From contig JAMLIC010000071.1 in assembly GCA_023954375.1 (NCBI GenBank), positions 1-40,742 on the forward strand: DNA of 40,742 nucleotides, read 5' to 3'. Origin of the DNA: Planctomycetota bacterium (GTDB lineage Bacteria; Planctomycetota; J058). Both the position numbers and the translations under genes were made by a program. Below the pieces are notes generated by a model. That model did not search any database. It was given only the letters and a program-made list of their open reading frames with translations, and had not been told where the DNA came from. Below are positions 7,281 through 15,095 of this stretch, piece by piece (position 1 is the stretch's first letter; each line of letters begins with the position of its first letter).

Positions 7281-10200
7281 CCCGCCCCGGCCGAGGCGTC
7301 CGCGCCGCCGGCGCCGCCCGCCCCGGTCGCGCCGGACGGCCGCACGACCGTGCGGCGCCACGAGGTGGGGCCGCTCCTCCTCGTCCCGCTGCCCGCGGAC
7401 CACGAGGCCGAGGAGGCCGCCCGCGCGGCGCGGGAGCGGGAGGCACGGGCGGCCCTGGCGCGCCCGCTGTCGCTTCACCTCCACGAGTCACCCCTCGACC
7501 AGGCGGCGAGCTTCCTGAGCAGCCTCGCGGCGGTGGAGGTGCGGCTGACGCCGGCCGTCGACCCCGACGTCCAGGTCACGCTGCGGGTGAGCGACGTCCC
7601 GGCCTCGGCCGCGCTCGACCTGCTGGTCGCGCAGGCCGGCCTGGCCTGGACGCTCGAGGACGGGGTCGTCGTCGTCGGCCACCGGGACGAGCGCCACCCC
7701 GCGGCGCGCCGCTTCCCGGCGCACGAGGACCGGCTGTTCGCGCCCGTGCGCCCCGACCACCACCCGGTTCGCCTGGCCCCGGCCGCGCTCGTGGCCGAGG
7801 TCCGCGCCGCCGTCGTCGACGCGCTCGGCGCCGCCGACGCCTGGGCGGGGCCGGCCACCCTCGCGCTCGACGGCACGACGCTCGTCGTCCGGCAGACCCC
7901 CGCGGGGCACGACGCCGTGGAGCGCCACCTCGCGCGGCGCGAGGGCGGGCCGCTCCCCTCCGGCCTGGAGAGCGCCTGGTTCGCGCCCGGACCGGCGCGC
8001 GACCCCGCGTTCGACCGCGCGCGGGCGGCCTGGGAGCGGCTGCACGCGCGCCGGGTGACGCTGAGCTTCGATCGGACCCCGCTCGCCGACGCGCTCTCCT
8101 TCTTCTCCGACCTCGGCCTCCCGACTCGCCTCGAGGCCGAGACCGCGCGCCGCCTCGCGGCGAACGGCGTCACGGTGAGCCTGCGCCTGAACGGGATCGC
8201 CGCGCACAGCGCGCTCGCGCTGGTCCTCGCCGCGGACGACGACCTGGTCTTCGACGTCGACCGCGACGGCGTGCTCGTGCGCGACGCCGCGCGCCCGTCG
8301 CCCGAGCGGCTGCTGGCGACGGGCGCCGAGAGCGCGCTCGACCCCACCTCGGCGGAGGTCCGCCGCCAGCTCGCCGCCCGCCGCGCGTCGCTGCGGCTCG
8401 AGGCGCGCCCGCTCGCCGAGGCGCTGCGGGCGCTCCAGGCGCAGACCGGCGTGAACCTCGTCCTCGACCCGGCGCTGGAGCGCCGCGAGCTCCCCGCGGT
8501 GACGATCGCCTCGCCCGAGGCCTCCGTGGGCGCGCTCCTCGACGCGCTCCTCGGGCCCCTGGAGCTCGGGCTGCGCGTCGAGCAGGGCGTCGTGCGGGTG
8601 GTCGAGCGGGCGCTCGCGACCGAGGCGCCGGTCGAGGCCCACGCCCGGCGGCTCCTCGCGCTGCCCCTGGGCGGCGAGGCGCCCGTCGGCCTGCCGCTGG
8701 GCGACCTGCTGGAGCGCCTCGAGGGGGCCACGGGGGCGCCGGTCGTCGCCTTGAAGCCGCTGCGCGCGTCGCGCGCCCGTCTGGCGCTCCCGGCCGGTCT
8801 GACGGTCGAGGCGGCGCTGCGGCTGGCGGCGCGCCAGACGGGCCTGCGGCACGCCTGGTTCGTCTCCGGCGGGCAGCCCGCCCTCGCGCTGACGATCGAC
8901 GACGAGGAGGTCGGCCTGCTCGAGGCGGCGCAGGCGCTCGGGTGGCCGTCGCCCTCGCGCGTGGCGCCGGCCCCGGTGGTGACGGAGTGGGCGGCCGCGC
9001 AGGCGCGGCTCTCGGAGGCGCTGCGCGCGCTGGCCCTGGCGCGCCCGGGCGAGCTCACCGACGCCACGGAGCTCGAGGCGCACCTCGGCCGCGTCGAGCG
9101 CGCGCACGCCGGCTTGAAGGCGTTGCGGGCGCTGGTGCTGGACCTGCTCTCCGACGGCCTCCCCGGCCGCGATCTCCCGGCCGACGACCTCGTGCTGCGC
9201 CTCTGCCAGGCCGCCCGCGAGGGGCGCGACACGGGCGAGCTCCGGCGGCGGCTGCGCGAGGTCGCGGCCGCGCGCCGGGTGTTCGACGGCGAGGGCCTCG
9301 ACGCCGCGTTCCCGCGATCGGCCCAGGGCGCCCGGGCGGCGGCGCCCGTCCCGGCGCTCGAGCGCGGCCTCGATCGCCTGACCGCGCTCGCCCGCGCGGC
9401 GCTCGGCCCCGACGACGCGCCGGTGTCGGTCGACGGCGCCGCGGCGGCGGGGTGGTTCGACGTCGCCCTGCGCCTCGGGGCGGCCGGCGAGCGCGCCCTG
9501 CTCCGCGTCCGCGACCCCGAGGGCCTCGAGCGCGAGCTCGTCTGGCCGCTCGAGGACCCCGCCTCGCCGCCGGCCGGCACGTGGCAGGACCAGCGGCGCG
9601 CGCGGGCGCGCCTGCGGGCCGAGGGCGGGTCGGCGGCGACCGAGCGCGCGGTCGACGCGGCGCTGGGCTGGCTCGCGCGTCACCAGCACCCCGACGGCGG
9701 CTGGCGCGCGGGCGACTGGACGCGGCGGTGCGTGGCCGACGGGCCGTGCAGCGGCCCTGGCCACGACCGGGGCGACGTGCGTCACGACGTCGGCCTGACG
9801 GCGCTGGCGACGCTGGCCCTCCTGGGCCACGGCCGACCCGGGCCGCACGACGCGGCGGTCGACCGGGCGCTCGCCTGGCTGGCCGCGCGCCAGGACGAGG
9901 GCGGCGCGGTCGGCTTCGACGGAGGCAGCGGCGAGACGATCTACGGCCACGCCCTGGCCACGGAGGCGCTGTGCGAGGCCGTCGCGCTGGGCGCCGCCCC
10001 GGCGCTGCGCGCCCACGCCGAGCAGGCGGTGGCCTTCTGCCTGACCGCGCGGAACCCGGGCATGGGGTGGAAGTACGGCGTGCGGCCGGGGCGCAACGAC
10101 ACGAGCGTCACGGGCGCCATGGTGCGCGCCCTGGTGGCGGCGCGGCGCGCCGGCCTGCCCGTGCCGCCGGAGGCGTTCGACGGCGCGCTCGCCTGGTTCG

Positions 10201-10673
10201 CGCGGGCCACCGACGCGCAGGGGGAGACGGGCTACGAGTCGCCCGGCGGCGGGTCGTCGTTCCTCCCCGTCGACGACGGGCGCTACGACCCGCTCCCGGT
10301 GATGACCGCCGTGGCGCTCGAGGGCCGGCTGCTGCTCGGCGACGGGCAGGCGGCGCGCGGCCCCGCGCTCGAGCGCGCGGCGGGGCGCCTCCTCATGGCG
10401 CCGCCGGTCGCCCGCGACCCGCGCCGGCGCAGCTACGAGTACTGGCGCCACGGCACCGCCGCCGCCTTCCAGCGCGGCGGCGAGGCCTGGGCCCGGTGGC
10501 GCCCCGCCGTCGTCGACGCGCTCCTGCCGCTCCAGCGCGAAGGCGGCTGCGACGCCGGGTCGTTCGCGGCGACGGCCGAGTGGTGCGTCGTCGGCGGCCG
10601 GATCTACGCGACGGCGTCGGCGGCGCTCACCCTGCAGACGTTCTACCGCCACCCGCGGGGGGCCGTGCGCTGA
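7275..10673 (+). CDS. STN-repeat protein with terpene-cyclase/prenyltransferase-like repeat domain (3' part)
   Basis: About 1,130 residues. If separate, the first in-frame start is GTG 7350, but the preceding linker suggests continuity with the anti-sigma part. Numbered from 7350, STN/secretin-N-like modules (PLxxALxxL ... VDPxVxVTLRV ... LEDGVVVV) lie at about 40-112, 234-312, 346-420 and 430-530. At 130-197 is a block with ATLALDGTTLVVRQT and HDAVERHL, as seen between STN units in planctomycete proteins. A helical stretch leads into a C-terminal alpha/alpha-barrel of the squalene-cyclase/prenyltransferase repeat type (LGWLARHQHPDGGW, ALAWLAARQDEGGAVGF, NPGMGWKYG, NDTSVTGAMV). No DXDD-type catalytic motif is apparent, so I infer binding rather than cyclisation. 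Beyond the TM anchor it would be outside the cytoplasm, probably as the sensor half of the anti-sigma protein. Confidence 0.75.
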   Translation, partial: APPAPAEASAPPAPPAPVAPDGRTTVRRHEVGPLLLVPLPADHEAEEAARAAREREARAALARPLSLHLHESPLDQAASFLSSLAAVEVRLTPAVDPDVQVTLRVSDVPASAALDLLVAQAGLAWTLEDGVVVVGHRDERHPAARRFPAHEDRLFAPVRPDHHPVRLAPAALVAEVRAAVVDALGAADAWAGPATLALDGTTLVVRQTPAGHDAVERHLARREGGPLPSGLESAWFAPGPARDPAFDRARAAWERLHARRVTLSFDRTPLADALSFFSDLGLPTRLEAETARRLAANGVTVSLRLNGIAAHSALALVLAADDDLVFDVDRDGVLVRDAARPSPERLLATGAESALDPTSAEVRRQLAARRASLRLEARPLAEALRALQAQTGVNLVLDPALERRELPAVTIASPEASVGALLDALLGPLELGLRVEQGVVRVVERALATEAPVEAHARRLLALPLGGEAPVGLPLGDLLERLEGATGAPVVALKPLRASRARLALPAGLTVEAALRLAARQTGLRHAWFVSGGQPALALTIDDEEVGLLEAAQALGWPSPSRVAPAPVVTEWAAAQARLSEALRALALARPGELTDATELEAHLGRVERAHAGLKALRALVLDLLSDGLPGRDLPADDLVLRLCQAAREGRDTGELRRRLREVAAARRVFDGEGLDAAFPRSAQGARAAAPVPALERGLDRLTALARAALGPDDAPVSVDGAAAAGWFDVALRLGAAGERALLRVRDPEGLERELVWPLEDPASPPAGTWQDQRRARARLRAEGGSAATERAVDAALGWLARHQHPDGGWRAGDWTRRCVADGPCSGPGHDRGDVRHDVGLTALATLALLGHGRPGPHDAAVDRALAWLAARQDEGGAVGFDGGSGETIYGHALATEALCEAVALGAAPALRAHAEQAVAFCLTARNPGMGWKYGVRPGRNDTSVTGAMVRALVAARRAGLPVPPEAFDGALAWFARATDAQGETGYESPGGGSSFLPVDDGRYDPLPVMTAVALEGRLLLGDGQAARGPALERAAGRLLMAPPVARDPRRRSYEYWRHGTAAAFQRGGEAWARWRPAVVDALLPLQREGGCDAGSFAATAEWCVVGGRIYATASAALTLQTFYRHPRGAVR

Positions 10674-10681
10674 TCGTCAGA

Positions 10682-12064
10682 TCAGATCGCCTGCTTCTGG
10701 AGCATGAGCAACAGCTCGGCGTTGCTCGAGGTCGTCTTCACCCGCGACACCAGCCCCTCCATGGACCGCTGGGCGCCGAAGCGCAGCATGCCGCGGCGGA
10801 GGAGGTTGATCAGCTGCAGCTCCTGCGGGTCGCGGAGCTTCTCCTCCTTGCGCGTGCCGGAGTCCTTCACGTTGATCGCCGGGAAGACGCGCAGGTCGGC
10901 GAGCTCGCGGTTGAGCACCAGCTCGCAGTTGCCGGTGCCCTTGAACTCCTCGAAGATCACCTGGTCCATCTTCGAGCCGGTGTCGACGAGCACGGTGGCG
11001 ATGTTCGTGATCGAGCCGCCGCCCTCGAACGCGCGCGCCGAGCCGAAGAACTCGCGCGGCTTCTGCATGGCGGTCGAGTCCATGCCGCCCGTGAGCGTGC
11101 GGCCGCTGCGGCCGCGCTCGGTGTTGAACGCGCGCGACATGCGCGTGAGCGAGTCCATGAGGCAGACCACGTCCTTGCCCGCCTCGGCCAGGCGCCGCAC
11201 GCGGTCCATGACGACCTCGACCACCGCCACGTGCGCCGAGGGGTCCATGTCGAGCGACGAGGCGATCACCTCGGCGTGCGTGCAGGTGCGGCGGAAGTCG
11301 GTGACCTCCTCGGGCCGCTCGTCGACGAGGAGCACGATCACGTGCGCGTCGGGGTGGTTCTGGCCGATCGCGTTGGCGATCTTGTGCAGGATCACCGTCT
11401 TGCCGACGCGCGGCGGCGCCACGATCAGCATGCGCTGCCCGAAGCCGATCGGCGTCACGAGGTCGATCACGCGCAGCGTGGGGTCGTTGTCGCGCCCCTC
11501 GAGGTTGATCCGGCGCGTCGGGTCGACCGACGTCAGGCTCTTGAAGCCGGGCCGCCGCGACGCCACCTCGGGCGGGTCGCCGTCGACGCGGTCCACGACC
11601 TCGAGCGGGCGACGCTTCTTGCCGCGCTTGCCGCGCCCCAGGCGCCCCTCGATGAACTGGCCGCTGCGCAGGCGGTAGCGCTGGATCACCCCGGCGGGCA
11701 CGAACACGTCCCCGGGGCCGGACAGGTAGTTGAGCCGCGCCTGCCGCAGGAAGCCGAAGCCGTCCTTCACCACGAACAGGCAGCCCGAGACGGCCTCCTC
11801 CTCCTCGACGGCGGGGGACGCGCCGTTGCGGCCCCCATCGTGACGAGGGGCGAGGCGAGGGTCGTGGCGAAACGCCTCACGGTCCTGGCCATCGTCGCCG
11901 TCCGCGTCGCGGTCGCTTCGCCCGTCCTGGGCCCCGTCGCCCAGGGGCCTCCTGCGCCGGCGGTGTCCCCGGCGGCGGCGGCGGCCGGGCTCCCGGCCCG
12001 TGACGGTGGCGGGGTCGTGGCCGTCCCCGCGCGCCGTGCGCGGGTAGAAGGCGTCGTCACTCAT
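10682..12064 (-). CDS. rho: transcription termination factor Rho
   Basis: This protein of about 460 residues has the conserved Rho core. An RNA-binding OB fold (GFGFLRQARLNYLSGPGDVFVP, 101-123; RSGQFIEG) precedes the ATPase with Walker A APPRVGKT (216-223) and Walker B VVCLMDS (299-305). The catalytic VDERPEEVTD, the Q-loop/R-loop (TGGMDS, GSARAFEGGGSITNIATV) and the C-terminal RRGMLRFGA block are also present. Rho is a hexameric RNA helicase that ends transcription at C-rich sites. About 90 residues at the N terminus are unusual: an arginine run (RRRRRGHRRRRR) followed by an Asp/Glu-rich segment, as in other extended Rho proteins. I chose ATG 12064; an upstream in-frame start exists but has no support. 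The gene converges with the STN gene, only 8 bases separating the stops. Confidence 0.95.
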   Translation of the reverse strand: MSDDAFYPRTARGDGHDPATVTGREPGRRRRRGHRRRRRPLGDGAQDGRSDRDADGDDGQDREAFRHDPRLAPRHDGGRNGASPAVEEEEAVSGCLFVVKDGFGFLRQARLNYLSGPGDVFVPAGVIQRYRLRSGQFIEGRLGRGKRGKKRRPLEVVDRVDGDPPEVASRRPGFKSLTSVDPTRRINLEGRDNDPTLRVIDLVTPIGFGQRMLIVAPPRVGKTVILHKIANAIGQNHPDAHVIVLLVDERPEEVTDFRRTCTHAEVIASSLDMDPSAHVAVVEVVMDRVRRLAEAGKDVVCLMDSLTRMSRAFNTERGRSGRTLTGGMDSTAMQKPREFFGSARAFEGGGSITNIATVLVDTGSKMDQVIFEEFKGTGNCELVLNRELADLRVFPAINVKDSGTRKEEKLRDPQELQLINLLRRGMLRFGAQRSMEGLVSRVKTTSSNAELLLMLQKQAI

Positions 12065-12346
12065 GTGTCTTTGCCGATCGATCGTGCACGGAGACCCGCG
12101 TCGTGGCGGGCAGGGGTCACGGTCAGCGGTCACGTGGGCCCGCTTCGCGGCGGGCCGCCCAGGGAAACGATCTCGCCCGGGCGGCCCCGCCAGGAGGGGC
12201 GGGCCACCAGGCCAAGTCTTCGGGTGGCCCGGGTCTCAGCGGGCCACGAGGAGCGGTGCGCCGTCACTCCCTTCGGAGAGGTCGGGGAGGCCGACGGCGT
12301 GTTCGGGCGGAGGCGGGGACCCGCCTCGACGTCAGCCTGGATTCTA
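12065..12346 (-). promoter_or_regulatory. rho promoter and about 270-base structured leader
   Basis: On the minus strand TAGAAT (12346-12341) is a near-consensus -10, giving a leader of about 270 bases before the rho ATG. The leader contains strong hairpins at 12310-12327 (7 bp, GGAC/GUCC loop), 12224-12247 (8 bp) and 12137-12156 (7 bp), plus C-rich unstructured stretches such as that around 12270-12310. In E. coli, rho represses its own synthesis by terminating in its leader. A long C-rich leader here fits the same idea, but that is inference. No coding sequence longer than a few codons is credible in this stretch. Confidence 0.5.
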
Positions 12347-12372
12347 GCCACGACCTCCGACACTCCGCAAGG

Positions 12373-13023
12373 CTAGGGTTTGTCTGAAAACGCGCCCAGC
12401 GCCGAGACCCTGGAACTCGGCAGTTGGCCCCGGGGTCGTGGCGGAGCCCACGCGATTGGTTCTTCACCGCGCCGTCCTGCAGCCTGCCGGCGATCGAGCG
12501 GGTCTCCTGCCTCGGGGTTCTCGTCGGGAGCGCCACCGCGGGTCGGATTCCGGAACGGGGCGTGTCCACTGGGGGCACGAGCCGCCGGCACCTGCGCTCC
12601 GTCGCGGGGCGTGTCCGTCTTCACCTCCTCGCGGGCAGCAGCCTCACGCCGCTGCTGCCACTTCTCCTTGGTCGCTTGACCGCGCCGCTTGGCCGCTTCG
12701 GCGCGGCGCTCGCGCTTCCGTTGCTCCTCTTCGCGCTCGTGACGCCGGGCCACGAGCGCTTGGTCGAGCAGAGCTTCGCCGTGCCTCTTGGCGGCGAGCG
12801 CTCCGACATGGTCCGCATCGCCCTGGTGGCCGCACTGCACGCACGAGAACAGGCAGCCCTGACGGTTCTTGCGGCTCCGGTGGTGGCACTGTGGGCACGT
12901 CGTCGAGTTGCCGCGCGCGGGGACCGGGATGGCGAGGACCCCCTGCTCGACCGCGAGGCAGGTGAGGCGCTTCTCGGCCAGGGCGCCTGCGTCCGCCCCG
13001 GCCACGGCATACAATCCCTGCAC
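12373..13023 (-). pseudogene. TnpB (IS200/IS605-type OrfB) C-terminal remnant
   Basis: The readable frame carries the zinc ribbon and last catalytic region of a TnpB RNA-guided nuclease. NSTTCPQC (39-46) and CVQC (61-64) form the CX2C...CX2C knuckle, and GDADHVGALAAKR (68-80) aligns with the RuvC-III ADxNAAxN block. The large N-terminal part with the WED/REC and RuvC-I and -II regions is absent, cut off where the next gene begins, so the nuclease must be dead. A long basic and Pro/Gly-rich tail of more than 100 residues follows and ends at a TAG just beyond the rho promoter. In intact elements the omega RNA is specified at this 3' end. No matching left end or second IS end is visible. Confidence 0.7.
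13010..13015 (+). promoter_or_regulatory. -10 element TACAAT before the GspF-like gene
   Basis: TACAAT is one base off the TATAAT consensus. Initiation near 13022 would give a 16-base leader holding GGAGGGGG, with ATG at 13038. The element lies inside the TnpB remnant, so the remnant may now supply this promoter. Confidence 0.5.
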
Positions 13024-13037
13024 GCGGAGGGGGCGCC

Positions 13038-14252
13038 ATGGCCGCAGGAGATCGGGAGGAACGCCCGGCGCGGCTGGGCGCGCACGCGCGCTTCGTGGGC
13101 GCGTGGGGGCACCTGTGCGGCGCCGGCGTGGCGGAGCCCGTCGCCCTGGCGGCGCTCGCCGAGGCGACCGTCGAGCCGGCCCTGCGGGAGCTGGCCCTGG
13201 CCTCTGCCCGGGCGTCGGGCGGGCTCGGCCCCGCGCTCGACGCCCACGGCGGCTGCCTCGACGGGTGGCTGGTCGCCCTGCTCGCCGGCGCGCGACGCTC
13301 GCCCGAGCACCTCGTCGCCGCCGCGGGCCTGCTCGAGCGCGAGGCCGCCGGCGCGCCGCCGCGCGCCCTCCTCTGGGCGCGCCTGCGCCTGGTGGCCGCC
13401 GCGCACGGCCCGCTCGGCGACGCGCTCTCGTCGCTCGCCCGCGCCGCGCGCGACGCCGAGCAGGCCGCCCTCGCGGAGGGCCTCCTCGCCGCCGCGAAGC
13501 GCGCGCGCGGCGGCGCCGGGCTGATCGACGCCCTGCGCGGCGCCGCCGGCCTGGGGCCGCTCGAGCGCGCCGCGCTCGAGGGCGCGCGCGAGGACGACGT
13601 CGACGCGCGGCTGCGCGCGCTCGAGGCCCTCGCGCTCCTTCCGCGCGACGACGCCGACGCGCCCGCGGCCGGGGCGTCGTCGCTGAGCAACCTCGCGCAG
13701 GCGGCCACGGCCGGCGCGGCGCCGCTGCGGCGCGGGCTCGAGCGCGTGCTCTCGGGGATCGAGGAGGCGCTGGGGATCGGCCCGCCCGACCCGGCGCCCG
13801 CGGCGCAGCTGGCGCGCGAGGCGGTGCAGGCCCGGGCGGCGGCGCGCCAGGAGTCGCCGCCGAGCCCCCCGGCCGCCGCCGCCGCGCCGCCGGAGCCCGG
13901 GGGAGGGAAGAAGAAGACGATCGGCATGGACTCGGGGCCGGTGCCGCAGCCGGGGTTCGACCCGGAGAAGCGCGCCGCCGGCGACGGGGCGCGCGTCGAC
14001 GCCCGCGTGGCCGCGGCCACCGCGGCGCCGGCGGACCCCGTCGAGGCGTGGACCCGCGCGCTCGAGCGGGCGCGCAGCAAGCTCGTCGCGGCCGAGCTGA
14101 CGCCGACCGCGGAGGGCCCGGGCCTCGCGCGCGAGGTCGAGGCGGAGCTGGCCCGCCTGCGCGCCGCGATCCCGGGGGGGAGCCGGCGGCTCACGACGCA
14201 GCTCGACGACCTCGAGCTGCGGCTCCTGGCCTGGAAGGAGCGCCACGGGTGA
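13038..14252 (+). CDS. soluble protein with two GspF-like (T2SS F) helical domains
   Basis: This 404-residue protein starts at ATG behind GGAGGGGG. Residues 15-110 follow the cytoplasmic-domain pattern of type II secretion/type IV pilus inner-membrane proteins GspF/PilC. The blocks are ARFVGAWGHLCGAGVAEPVALAAL, PALRELALASARASGGLGPAL (each read in pieces) and LDGWLVALLAGARRSPEHL. A second, weaker copy follows at about 115-210. The membrane helices that normally separate the two copies are missing. A Pro/Ala/Gly-rich linker containing GGGKKKTIGMDSG and a C-terminal helical domain complete the protein. The likeness is by pattern only and could be generic helical repeats. Function unknown. Confidence 0.55.
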   Translation: MAAGDREERPARLGAHARFVGAWGHLCGAGVAEPVALAALAEATVEPALRELALASARASGGLGPALDAHGGCLDGWLVALLAGARRSPEHLVAAAGLLEREAAGAPPRALLWARLRLVAAAHGPLGDALSSLARAARDAEQAALAEGLLAAAKRARGGAGLIDALRGAAGLGPLERAALEGAREDDVDARLRALEALALLPRDDADAPAAGASSLSNLAQAATAGAAPLRRGLERVLSGIEEALGIGPPDPAPAAQLAREAVQARAAARQESPPSPPAAAAAPPEPGGGKKKTIGMDSGPVPQPGFDPEKRAAGDGARVDARVAAATAAPADPVEAWTRALERARSKLVAAELTPTAEGPGLAREVEAELARLRAAIPGGSRRLTTQLDDLELRLLAWKERHG

Positions 14253-14432
14253 TCGACGGCGGGTCACCCGCCAGAACGCCAGGTCGATCGCCTTCCCCAC
14301 GACGTCCTTCACCAGCGCCGCCTCGAGCTGTCGGCGGACCTCCTCGCTCACGTCGACCGTCCAGAGCCACCCGGCCGCCTTCGCGTCGTCGAGGGCGAGG
14401 GTGTCCCCGGGTCGCTGCCACCGCTGTCTCAC
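14253..14432 (-). pseudogene. antisense gene remnant, unrecognised
   Basis: From a GTG at 14432 the minus strand encodes about 58 residues with normal protein composition (WQRPGDTLALDDAKAAG, DVSEEVRRQLEAALVKD, VVGKAIDLAFWRV). The frame then runs without a stop into nonsense antisense to the upstream gene. This looks like the N-terminal piece of a gene truncated by the neighbouring 3' end. I do not recognise the family. Confidence 0.35.
14258..14272 (+). terminator. short GC hairpin after the GspF-like gene
   Basis: GGCGGG-TCA-CCCGCC forms a 6-bp hairpin starting six bases after the stop codon. No T-tract follows, so it is at best a weak or Rho-assisted terminator. Confidence 0.3.
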
Positions 14433-14510
14433 CGGTCGCGTCCCCGCGCGCCGCCGAGACCCGGCCCTCGGCTTGCGCGATGTCGCGGCGAGGTGGGAGC
14501 GGAGGGCGTC

Positions 14511-15095
14511 ATGGAGAGGACCACGCTCGCGGCGGGCGCGTGCGCGACGGCCGCGCTGACCGGCGCGACGCTGGCGAGCAACGCGGTCGGGCTGACGCGG
14601 CTCGACCTCCCACGGATGCTCGGGACGAGCCTCACGGGCGACGGCCGGCTCGCGCGCGCCCTCGGCTGGGGGCTGCACGCGTTCAACGGCGTCAGCATCG
14701 CGAGCGCGTACCGGACGGCGTGGCGGCGGGCCGGGGTCGCGCCGGGCGCGCGCCAGGGCGCCCTCCTGGGCCTCGTCCACGGCCTCGTGTCGCTCGGCTA
14801 CATGGCCGCCGCGCCGCGCGTCCACCCGCGCCCTGCCGCCGCCGGGCTCCGACCCTTCGCGCCCGCCGCCTACGGCCCGGCCTGGATCCCGGCCATGGTC
14901 CTCGGGCACGTCCTCTACGGCGCCGTGCTGGGCGGCCTGCTGGCGGGCGGGCGGCGTCGCGTCGACGCGGCGCCGGCGGCGAGCGGCGCGATCGTCGTCG
15001 CCGGCGAGGGGCACGTGACCGCGCCCGCGCGCCAGCCGCACGAGGGCGTCGGCCACCCCGGGATCGTGGTCAGGCCGAGCGCCCGGGTGCGCTAG
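14511..15095 (+). CDS. small polytopic membrane protein
   Basis: This 194-residue protein starts at ATG behind GGGAGCGGAGG. Four or five weakly hydrophobic segments are present, with conserved-looking turns GWGLHAFNGV, LGLVHGLVS and MVLGHVLYGAVLGGLLAGG. The GLHxxNG and HxxYGAVLG patterns recall small uncharacterised membrane families (DUF6789/DUF2938-like), but I am not sure of the family. The C-terminal tail (about 45 residues) is soluble. The gene converges with the thioredoxin-like gene, the two overlapping by 4 bases at their stops. Function unknown. Confidence 0.6.
   Translation: MERTTLAAGACATAALTGATLASNAVGLTRLDLPRMLGTSLTGDGRLARALGWGLHAFNGVSIASAYRTAWRRAGVAPGARQGALLGLVHGLVSLGYMAAAPRVHPRPAAAGLRPFAPAAYGPAWIPAMVLGHVLYGAVLGGLLAGGRRRVDAAPAASGAIVVAGEGHVTAPARQPHEGVGHPGIVVRPSARVR

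Noticed and set aside
7290..12376. Continuation of the anti-sigma frame for about 1,700 more codons, through the STN gene and antisense to rho.
   Set aside because: Composition is low-complexity Pro/Arg/Ala with no motif, and rho is certain on the other strand. High GC content removes stop codons from such frames.
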